Of a DNA stretch of 41,094 bases, positions 23,601 through 35,500 are shown piece after piece. Origin of the DNA: Priapulus caudatus (Eukaryota; Priapulida; Priapulimorpha; Priapulimorphida; Priapulidae). The stretch lies in the NCBI RefSeq assembly GCF_000485595.1, contig NW_014577246.1:340184-381277 (forward strand), given 5' to 3'. The notes beneath the pieces were generated by a model, which made no database searches, had not been told where the DNA came from, and saw only the letters and a list, made by a program, of their open reading frames with translations. A program made the translations under genes and the position numbers. The first letter of the stretch is position 1. Each line of letters begins with the position of its first letter.

Positions 23601-26465
23601 CTCAATGTTATTAAAACTCAAGTATGTGACTTTTAGATAACAATGTGTATGTATATATGTATATATATATCAAGAGCTAATAATACCTAGAGTGTACAAC
23701 GGAAAAACGGGAAAATAGTGCTATTTCACGACATGATTATTCTACTTTGCCTGCGAGTCTAGAATAATTTTATGGTATTGCATTAAGCAGAATTCTTTGC
23801 TCTCTAAAACAAGACCAACCGCTTGTCAATAAGAGTAGCTGGAAACCGCGCTAAGCGCGGGCTAGATTAAGCCGCGTTCACACGCCTGGCATCCAGCTTA
23901 TTCCGTAACCTAAACGCCTCTAAGGTTGCTTCGTGAGAGTTTCGTTTTCCGCCATAATTTTATGAATGATTTTCGGGTGCAGTGCAGGTGGAGGTACTTT
24001 CGGGGGCATCGCGCCTATGCCCTTATCTCCATTATCTTTCCTAGCACGGCTAATGCCCGTCATGATGGAGCCGGCAATGTTGTTTTTTATTAAGTCTACA
24101 ACGCAGCTAGTAAGAGTACCAAATTTGGGCATGTGACATCAATTATCAGCGCTCCAAGCCGGTGACGGAAACCGATAGCCGAAATGCTTAGACGCGTGAA
24201 GGATCGGACAGAAGTGGATTCGAGCGGCGTTTGCATGTGGGAGGGAGGTTTAGGAGCCGCATATCTCCGCCTAGGAGTATCGTATTGACAAGGCGGTTGG
24301 TCTTGTTTTAGAGAGCAAAAGAATTCTGCTTAATGCTAATACATGAAATTATTATAGACTCGCAGGCAAAGTAGAATAATGTGTCGTGAAATAGCACTAT
24401 TTTCCCGTTTTTCGTTGTACACTCTAGGTATTATAAGCCGTTGAATATATATATATATATATAATATATATATGTATATGCACACATATACATATTGTTA
24501 TCTAAAAGTCACGCGAGTAGGATTTTTCTGAAAGCACTATATTTCTATTCCTTTTTTTCAGTAAGATTTTATTTTCGATAATTTATACAAATGAATGACG
24601 GAGACGCGCCTTTATGGTTAATGATGATCTGGATTATTGATGGTTTCAGAAATGCACAATGCCACCTGAATAGGTGGGAAATACAGGTAAGCATTCTGTT
24701 TTACTGCTATAATCTTGTTGTTTGCTTGCAGGCTAGAGCGGATGGACCATTTGGCTAAAAAGTTCAAACAGAAATGTGAGAGCCATGACCGATGGACGGA
24801 TGCAAAGCTTCTCTACCTGCGAAACGAAGAGTTCAGAAATTCAAAACTCATGGATTTGAAGGTGCGGGTAACTTTTGGAAACCGGATGCACATATAGCAG
24901 AGTGACTGAGACATGGGTTAGCCGTATATTGCTCTCTTTTATAGTTGTACTGATGTAGCTGAACTAGCCTGAATGAAAAGCCTGAAAAATAACTCCTGAA
25001 TATGATGCAATTCTTAAACTGTGATCCATGTAGCAGTGCTGCATCACCGACGTTAAAATGAACTTTTCTATCGAGTGCACATTGGTGCACCTACATTTTA
25101 AAACTGGACATAGTCACAATTTGTGTGTGCACTGCAAGAGCATTCCATAACCATGTTATTATTACTTGCTATTGCTACTTATTTACTCTATAACATTGTG
25201 TTCGAGTGATTCCACCACACATTCTTTAGGTGCACTAGTGGTGCACTGACAGGGTCTCCAACCATTCCTCATTCTGCGGAATCATTACGATTTCTTGGTT
25301 TAATTTCCACATTCTGCAGCGGCAAGGTTATATTCCTCATTTCAGTTGCACTGTGCAAAATTTTCACTGATTGTTCGCATTGTTCGCTTGGACACATTGG
25401 TTTTTTTTCAGCTGGTGCCTGAGCACTGGCCACGCATGGTGCAGTGGAGATGCAGCAAGTTTATTAATAGCCCTCATATCACTGCCCAAGTCGTTTCCTG
25501 GAAATACACACTCATAGTGCTCTCTGCCATTACTTTAGCTTTGCACCCGCCCCCCCCTCTACCATCGCTCAGTGTTATAATGTGTTTCTATGCATTTTAT
25601 ATCTGGCATGTCTACGGTAAATGGAACAGCCTAGTCAGACAGGCGCTGTCTGCAAGGTGTCGCGTAGTTTGTCTGCTAATCAGATTAACACGTGGGGAGA
25701 ATGGCGTCCACATTGCCAATCAAAAAACCCCGAATTTTACAGAAATTCAGGAACGAATATACACAAATGTGTCCTGTACTTGTGAAGTCAAAACTCAGTG
25801 TTAATCATGGCTATTGCATGGTATGTAAGACAGACTGCAAATGGGGCACGGAGGAATGAAAAGTGTTTTGAATCCTAACTTGTAGGGTTGAGTCTAGGGT
25901 TGAGATAGTGTCATCAGACATGAGAATATGGCCCACAATATGCTGCAGATTGCAGGAAAATGGCTTAAATAATTCAAAATTTTCTGGGGGGGGGCATGCC
26001 CTCAGACCCCCCTAGCACTGGCATACCTATGGCACGTGGGCCTGCCTGCAGCAGCCAAGGTACATTTCGCCCCCCTCCCCCCTGTCCATCAATTTCTGAA
26101 TACGCCACTAGTCACCACCCTACCACTACTCACTACCGCTACTCATCACCGCCGTATTCCGTATTTGGAGTTCACAGGGTTGGAGACCCTGCACTGATGT
26201 AGTGCTACTGGGTGTACGGCTAAATGTTTAGGGCCTTGGTGCGTCCTTGCACCTGTTAATTTCGAATCCTAGTTATGATGTGTGCAGACACTGTGGTTGC
26301 AATGTCTGGTTCTTGTTTACAGGCACACAAGAAAAAACACGAGGCATTTGAAAGCGAGGTTGGGGCGCATCAGGAGCGGGTTGAACAAATCACTGCTATC
26401 GCCAATGAACTGAAGTGGGTTAATTATCTTTTATATTCTAGGCCATACACAGATGTGTGTATGTA

Positions 26466-26499
<34 letters not shown>

Positions 26500-26508
26500 T
26501 GTGTGTGC

Positions 26509-26555
<47 letters not shown>

Positions 26556-29500
26556 TTTGTCTGTATCAGAGTGTGTATTGATGAAATGATGATGATTTTT
26601 TGCTATATTGCTTTCTCTGTGATAACAAGTCTTGTAACACTAACATTTAAGAGTAGGCAACACATTTTTCTTCGTAAATTAGTTGACAGAAAGAAACATT
26701 CGGTCGGTGAAAATGGTAAACATCTGCGTAACTGGCCTAGCATAGATTAGTAGACATTTGAGGTGCATCATATATCATGAATGTTGATACATCAGCACAT
26801 GCATGCATGCAAGCACGCGCATCCACGCACGCGCACGCATGCACGCGCACGCACACACGCACGCACACATCTTTGTCATGCTATGTCTTACTATTTTATT
26901 TTGTTTGCTCAGTTCTCTAGGTTACTATGATGCTCCAGCGATTAATGATCGGTGTAAGGTAAGAATATGAAGTCGCATAAATTTGTAAATAAATACACCA
27001 GTAGTGAGTAGAAGAATTTAATGTTTGCTAGTCTCTTATTCAGTCTTTCCATTAAAAAATCAAAAAATGCGTGATTGTGAAAAGGAGGTTAAATATCTAA
27101 CTTCAAAATGTGATTGTGGAGTACTGATATTTTATACAAGCTGATGTTAATTGCTGATCAGATTAAGTTAATTGCTGCTTCCGGGGAAGTGCTCATAATA
27201 TAACTTTTTAATTTAGGAAATATGTGATGGCTGGGTAGACTTGGGAGCACAGTCACAGGAGAGAAGACAAGCTCTGGAGGTATGTCACTCTGTAATGCTC
27301 GATAGTAATATAACACTGTAAATGAGTAACTGTAATAAATCTTTCCACAAGTGGTCCTTGAGCTTTTTAAAATATAGTAAACAACGTAACATGTGGTTTC
27401 CAGCAGAAATTGTTCTATTTTTAGCTCATCTGACATAGTCAGATGCAGCTTGTAGAATCGCATGATCGTCCGTGCGTCCGTCCGTCCGTCCGTCCGGGCG
27501 TCAACAGTTGGGCACAAATCTTAACCGCTCGACGTACGTCACGATATTCGGAAGTGGGGGGTAATCCGAAAACGAGTTGGGATGTCGAAGCTGGGGGTCA
27601 AAGGTCAAAGTCAAGAGGTGTAAAAGAAGGGGAACATTCACTCCTTAAGTTAAAGGCTCACAATGCGCATCCAAACGCTAATTTCTCCAGTACTAGAACT
27701 AGCAAATACTTCTTGTCATGCATAATCATACTACCTTATTAGACGAGCAGATTTGGACTTTTCAGTCAAACAAATATGCAAAGTTTGTTTTATTATTGAT
27801 TCTTGTTTATTAGGTACTTCTTTGATGACATATCCAAAATGGGACACAAGTTTCAACTCATAAGTTACCTAATTTGCATATTTAAAAATGGCCGTCATTT
27901 TCAGATTGGAGGTCAATTATTCTCTCAAACTATTCATTTTCAGCCTAATAACGCTATTATAGGTGAATAGAAACATGGCCAATGAATTTAAAATACATAT
28001 TTAAAAGCCCAAATAACCTTTCTGAACAGCTAGGTTCAAATATGTCAAAAGTATGTCAATAGACACATTTTTTAAACCAAAACAAGGAAAATTACAAGCA
28101 TTTAATGAAGTATGAAAACCACCGTTCAATTGCAAATAATTATATAGCACACACTGATATATTTACATTAATCTTTTGGATACATACTGTGCATTATAGT
28201 ACTCATACATATCCAATGGTATGTTTGTACAAAGTCCGTCTTGACACTTTCCACAGGCTTCATTACAGAACATCCCGTTCTTCTTGCACAAACATATCAT
28301 TGTGTCACAATACTCCTTACATTTGCAACGTATTATCTTCAATAGCGCATCAGGAGCTGGGTTGTTGTCCATTCTCTCGGGCATCAAACTTTCACATTGG
28401 CTATTCCAACCCCAATCTTTCGGTTTTATTGCTATGTTTCCTATCCATACTTGAGTCTGTAGGAAAACTCTATAAGAATAGACTTGGCAGATCTTTCTGT
28501 CGGTGGCAACCCTTTTATGTCGACACTCTAGAGGCTCTTCACAACTTTGTCACCAAACATCTTTCTACGTAGACTATTCAAAGTGGTACCTTGTCCACCA
28601 TGCACACATACTAATGCTTTGGCCCCAGCATCTCTGATTTCATTCATGGCTAGATGAACTTGACATGAAGCATGTCACCTATCTGCATTAGTTCGTCCGA
28701 TTTCTTAGCCCCTAGCACACAAACCTTTGCCGATCCCATGGAGTCCAGATGTGGTATTGGCACCCACATAGAGCATGTAAGAAATGTAGGTATGTGCATA
28801 GCCGGCTTCCTAAAATTGCACATGTCGTCTGGATGTTCCACCAGTGGTCTCTTAATTGCACTCTTCTCTGACTTCATGAACAAGCTCGGTACCTGGTTTA
28901 TGGTGGTGGCACAAGAGCACAAGGATGTCAGTATCCTCTGCAATGACAAATGTCGTCTTGTACACGGCCATGTTCACGGCTGTCTGGACAATCAACAAAT
29001 CGGCGTCGTCTTCTGCATGAATGGTTTCGATGTCCTGTTTCCTCATCTCATCAGATAGCATGTTGATTAACTCTTGTTTGTTTGATTTGTTCATCAGGAA
29101 TGTCTTCTTGTCTATCTTCAATGGTAAGTCAAGCGCTAGTTTTACTTTTGCTGACGATTGACCACGCTGCACGTCGTTGGTGTGTCACTGTCTTGATTGT
29201 TTCCTGTGAGTAGCCATCATACACAACTATTGGGTGGCATACTTTGCACCACACGTATATATGGGTTGATTATTTGTCTATACATATCCCCTTTGACCAT
29301 GGCAAACGCTGTTAGAAGAGAACCACCATCTAGAACATTGCATTCTGCTTCTAGAATATTAAAGTCTTGTGTGTCTCTGCAGAGTTTAGAAATAGCATCT
29401 AGTCCGCAAGCTAGCTAGATCTAATCCGCAAGTTTTGGTTTTTGTAAGAGCGTTTATGGTAGGCCATGCTTTGTAAAGAGGGATGGTGGATAAAGCGACA

Positions 29501-32500
29501 GCTCGTATCTGAAAAACCTCATTTAGATCGATATCAGTGTTATATGCTGATGATCAGGAGTCTCTGAAAGAGCAGCTGCGGATCGACAACCAATTCCTCT
29601 CCATCGGAAATCACCCTTCGCTCCATCACTTTGACTTGGTTCTTTTTTCTGAAGACATATTTTGTAACCTGCTCGCTTTCCATGCTGGTAATGATGGACT
29701 TGCCTATTTTTCAGCCATGTGAGCGTTGGACACACTTGAGGCAATGCCTGTTGATATGTCATACAAGTAATCGCTCTTTTTGACAGGGTCATGGCTTTCA
29801 AGGTATTCAAAAATGATTGCCGTATCTGCCATATCTCGCCTTTATATTGCACTTGACTGAGTTCACTGGTCGTGTTCTTGTACCTACTAAGCTTCTCCAT
29901 CTCGGTTGTTATCTGTGCATAATCAGGCATCGTCAGCAGCCACCTTGTCCGTTGCGTCTCGTCATCCCTCGTCCACGCGTGATTCCACCTTGCTCTTTAG
30001 AGACTTCATTAAAACCTGCTCAAATGATCAGATCCGTTGCCAAAGCACCCCAGATCTGAAGCTACGTCTGAAAACCTATTTCCACCCATGATCCCTTGAA
30101 AAACACCAGGTTTCTTTCCTCTAGGTTCAGCATGTCCTGCAGGAACAGATGGACGGACTTAGCATAACTGTTGTGCCCACTTGCTGCAAAGTATTGGTAG
30201 CATTTCCTTCAAGGACTTCAGGTGAAATATGAAGTTGCCAGTGCGTTAGCTTCAGGTCAGATCTCAGAAGATCAATTGTTTTTATATACTGCAGCCATAA
30301 CTTCCCTGTTGTGTTGCAGATATGCCAAGCTTCGCTTTCTGGAAAAGCGTATTGAGTGCTTGAGTATACATCATCATTTGTTGCAGATACATGTGTTTCA
30401 TCGCCGAAAACCTCATCAACATCTGCAGAGCATGGGCCACTACTGTTCGTTGGCTTCTTCTGTTGATATCTTTTTCAAAAGAACTGCGTTAAAAGCGCCA
30501 TCACCAAAAAGTGGCCCCTGACTGCTCTTGCATATCGCCTTCCCGCTAGGCATATGTGTTGACTGTGATGACAATATTCAGAAAAATTGTCCCGTTGAGT
30601 CAAACAATTTGCATCAGTTTGTTTCATTGTTGTTTCTTGTAATTAAGTAGTTCTTGATGATGTCTTGGTTTAAAAAATGTCATTTTGACGTATTTTCGAC
30701 ATCTGGACCTTCGACCTAGTTATCAGAGAGGTCATGTGGGCTTCTAATATGCTTCTTAGTTTCATTGGGTCATATATCTATTAACCTCTAATACAGTTAC
30801 TGAACTCAAAATGAATATTTTTAGAGATAATTTAACCTCAAAATTTGAGAATAGCAGCCATTTTTAAATATGCAAATTAGGCAACTTCTGAGTTGAAACC
30901 TGTGTTCCATTTTTGGATATGTCACGAAGAACTACCTAATAAACAATAATCAACAATAAAACAAACTTTGCAATTTGTTTGACTCAACATAGAATATTTT
31001 TCTAAATCCTGCCTCGTCTATATGGCAAAATAAACTCTAGTTCCTCCCATTTCACTGTGCGGTTGTCTTATAAAAGGTATTTTGAAAATACCTCCAATGT
31101 TGTTGATTCTCCGATGTTGTTGACAGTTTCCCCAATCCCCAAGCAACCGTGCAGCGGTGCTGCGGTACAGCGGTACGGCGCGCAGCAAAGATAAAAACAT
31201 GTGACGTCACGTCACCACTTCGAGGCTATTTTGTTTGCAAAACAGTCGGCGTTTGCGGCCAGAATGCCAGTTTTCTCACCTCTTTCTTGTGGGTTTTAAG
31301 CAAACGCGCAGTGAAATGGGAGCAACTAGAGTTTATTTGTCATAAGGTAGTGTGATTATGCATGACACGAAGTATTGCTAGTCTAGTACTGGAGAAATTA
31401 GCGTTTGGATGCGCATTGTGAGCCTTTAAGGTATAGGAGGAAATGCAGAATTGCGGCACAAATCTAAACGGCTCGACCTAGGCTCGTGATAGTCGTGTGT
31501 ATAGCATCATGTAGGAAAAGCCATCACTGCTGCCGAAATTGAGGTCATAGGTCAAAGGTCAGTGGGCACAGGGCAGATTTTAGACATTTTCTGAGGACAT
31601 GGTCTGACGGAGCGATTGAAAAACTTTTTTTGTTTCAGCGGTGACCTAGTATTTTTATGGTCTTTATTGAAAGACATGAAATGTCCCTTCTGCTGACATG
31701 CGAAGAGTAAGTGTCGGATAACCTTTTGACCCTCAAGAGGAGGGTTTAAACTTGGATTTGTTGACTGTCTGTTAGAAAGAATTTGACTGCCGGGTTTGCT
31801 AGTAGAATCTATACATGCCTGGATGTATGAGGCTACAATGTCACAGTGAAATTTCAAAAGCTAAATTTGGTTAAAGAAGGTGTATGTTCCTTAAATCGTA
31901 TAATTTCTATGTCATTCTTGTACTGTCAGTATGTTACATGTAACGTATGCCACTGCCAGTGCGCTGCTGCCAGTGCATGTGTTGTGTGCAGTTTTTGCCT
32001 GCGTTAATTGCTTACAGGTGGCAGCTCTCTATTGCAATTTGCAGCCTGTAGGCTTGCGTAGGTAAATGATGAGTGCTTACCTATCTCTGTCTTGCAAATA
32101 GTTGTTGCTACTACGTATGATGGGAGCTTCCATCTTTAATCTGAAGACACTTAAACGTACGCGCCATCTCGTGGCAACTTTCATAACGATCCCAACGAAC
32201 ATTCTTTTGAGAAGGTTCCTGATACCATCCCTGTGCATTCCACTGTTTCGGCGTGTATGTGAACACATTTGGGACTAACAGGGTTTACTGAATCCCACCA
32301 CTCCACCACAGAGTCACCGCAGTAGACGTTAGATGAGCGCTGTCGCTCTGCGGCACTTGTTGATTATACTGAGGTTCTTCAATCCCTGGAGGGGTAATAG
32401 GCTTAGATACAAATATCCGGATATTTTTGGAGATATTTAGAAGTTTTTGGGATATTTAGAAAAATCTGGATATTTAGAAAATTCCTTAATATTTAGAAGA

Positions 32501-35500
32501 TAAAACACAATCTTCTCAAATATTAAGGATTTGTAAGGATGCGTTTGTCCTTTTCTGTTAAGAAAAACCAATCCAGCGGTGGCAAACTGCATGCAGTGCC
32601 CCTTCGTACACTCAGGATACCACTGCCACAATGCTAGCACTATTTTTAAGTGGCGGACTCTGGGGAAATCCAGCGAATGGAGATTCGTAAACAGCGTATG
32701 ATTTTTTCGCACACAATAAATATGTTTAAAAGACATTACGTTGAAATAACTGAGATATTTAAAAAAAATCTTTGGGATATTTAGAAAAAAAATTGAAATA
32801 TTTAGAGATTTTTTGGAGAATTCCCGAAAACATTTAGGCCATTTTTTCGAGATATTTGTATCTAAGCCTAAGGGGTAACATGACGTGCTAGTGTAATCTA
32901 TGAAGTCGTAATGGGATCTGTGAGATCGTCATAAGCGCGTTCTTCGATGCTGATCTACTAAAATATGTGCACAATGCTCTGTCACGCTGCAGACACCTAC
33001 CTATAAGCCTTGAGAATGTGGTAACCCACAACCTTTTCCTGGTTGGGCATCTACACCGTGTGCTACCCGGGATAGAACTATGGGGTGTCATTCCACTGGA
33101 TTGTTTTTGTGGGCTTCACAATAGAAGTTTGCTAATGCCTGATTTGCAGGAAGCTGAACAGATGCTGGAGGCCGTGGACCAGCTGCATCTGGAGTTTGCG
33201 AAGCGCGCAGCACCATTCAACAACTGGATGGACGGTGCTCGTGATGACCTTAATGACGTCTTCATCGTCCACAACATCGGAGAGATTCAGGTGATTCGAT
33301 GTCTGTTCCATGTTATCAGAAGTAGATAGTAGGGAAGGAGTGTGACTTCAATAAACAAGGGAAATTCGTCATTTACTAGCCTTAGAATACCTACGATTTA
33401 CTACGCGTAACTCAACCAACTTGAGCTCAAATCGTACACAGTACATTCGCCTAGCATCGTGCAAAATCGTTTCCTCATATACACCCACAATCCGGAGATA
33501 CAGACTAAAACGTACAACACGATTTTCCATTCTGTTGCCAGCAAACTCGATGTGTTATCCGCCTAACTTGAAACAAAAGGCAGCTACTAACGACTTGCGC
33601 CCTCGGCAATGCGGTGTGGCTCGCTGAGCTAACCTTTGACCTATTTACAGCTGCCTTTTGTTTCAAGCTAGGCGATCAACACATCGAATTTGCTGGCAAC
33701 AGAATAAAAAATCGTGTCGTACCGTTTAGTCTGTAACTCCGGATTGCGGGTGTATATGAAGAAACGATTTCGCATGATGCTAGGCGAATGTACTGTGTAC
33801 AATTTGAGCTCAAGTGGTTAAGTTACGCCGTAGTAAATCGTAGGTATTCTAGGCTAGTAAATGACGAATTTCCTTTGTTTATTGAAGTCACACTCCTTTC
33901 CTATTATCTACGCTGATGTTATGGTATTTCTAAATAATTAAAGGATAAAAGGATATGTATATATATATATATAAAGGTAAAGGATTAAACAGATTAAGAT
34001 TTTCCAACATGGAAAACTGACTCCCCCGGAAACTTTGTTTCATTACTTCCTTTCTCGATAGGTGGGAGGCAAAATACAGTATCCTAAACATATAAGCTGA
34101 TCTGATTCCTATGCTGATATTGCGATATAGCAAATACATTACAGTATTCACATTGTCACTGCACATGCTTGGCATGCTTGGCAGTTTCAGTTTGTATCCG
34201 CTGTTCGATCCTGCCTACTGTAATAAGTAATGCGGTGGCGTTTGTAGGTGAGGGTGTTGTTCTGTGTAGTTGCAGCTGCATGACAACTATGGAGGTTATA
34301 GTGTTGCATTGTTCGTCACGCAAAAATGACGAAACTGAAGAAGATGTGGAACTTTGTTTAGCTGTACTTGCTGTTGTATGCTGACGTGAATTGTTGGAAA
34401 TTTGTTTGGAAATTGTTGGAATGTAGCAACCTGAAATCTTTCCCACAGGATCTGATAGATGCCCATGGTCAGTTCAAGATGACGTTGGGGGAGGCTGACA
34501 AAGAGTACAGCTCACTTCTAGGATTATCCGACCAAGTTGAAGAATTGGTACAGCAGTACAATATTCCAGGTGCAACAGAGAACCCATACACGAACATTAG
34601 TCCTGAGGTAGGAACCTTCCGGCATTAGGAATTTATACTGAGAACAATAGAAATGTTTTTTGTAGCATGCTCGGTTTATATAACCTGATGGTTAACTACA
34701 TTAGTTTAACCACAAAATCACTGTGAGTGTACATGTCTATGCGTGAATGCGTGCGTATATATTGTTATGATTGTGTGTGCATGCGTGCGTGTGTGTACAC
34801 GTGTGTATAATTACCTATGTGTATCATAGCATGTGTGCACCAATTTACAAGGTAGTGGTAATGAGAATAGTGCTTTCTTGATTTCAGCACCTAGGTGCAC
34901 TTTGGGATATGGTAAAGAAGCAAATACCAGAGAGGGATGCAGTGCTGCATGAAGAACTTGAAAAGCAACAGTGTATCCTTTTCAAGTACTGGTTGTGTGT
35001 GGCTGCCCTCATCTTAAGTGCCTGTGATTCATGTTGGTGTTATACATGTTATATGGAAGGGTATGCTAGTACCATGGACAGATGGATGGTGCAGGTAGTA
35101 CAGGCAGCAAGATCTGTGTTCCTTATTTGACAATGCTCTGTCACGCTGCAGACACTTACCTATAAACTGTGCAAGTGTATTAACCCACAATCTTTTCCTG
35201 GTTGGGCATCTACACCGTATGCTGCCTTGGATAGAACTAGGGGGTGTCATTCCACTGGATTATTCTTGTGGGATTCAGAATAGCAGTTTATGCCATGTTA
35301 GCAATGAGCTACTATTTTGCGACTTGGTCGTTGTTAGTATCGTAACGTAACTATAACTTTAGCTATGTTTCAAAAGACAATGCACCACCACTTTAGACGT
35401 AGATGTGGCTGCTGCCTGACTTCGAGTTCGTTATATGGAAACAAATAACACACACGATAAGCTGCGCGCAGTAGCGACCTTTGATGACCTTGACCGCGAG

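Larger units (their letters stand above)
27650..31429. mobile_element. 3.8-kb long-TIR DNA element in actinin intron 15
   Basis: Left arm about 27650-28098 and right arm about 30637-31429 are inverted copies: TTAAAGGCTCACAATGCGCA, AAACTTTG..TTTGTTTTATT, GACATATCCAAA.TGG, TTTGCATATTTAAAAATGGC and TTTTTTAAACCAA recur in complement. The arms are about 450 bases after discounting a 320-bp insertion in the right arm. Between them lies a broken minus-strand gene. I see no certain target duplication. Confidence 0.75.

Noticed and set aside
24650-24686. Possible 37-nt cryptic exon (tttcag ... ACAG|GTAAGC) before exon 12
   Set aside because: Its splice signals look fine, but inclusion shifts the frame and the downstream intron would be only 45 bases. 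It could be a poison exon, but nothing else supports it.
28672-29058. 128-codon plus-strand ORF in intron 15
   Set aside because: It is antisense to the PIN-like pseudogene pieces, whose minus-strand motifs are the real signal.
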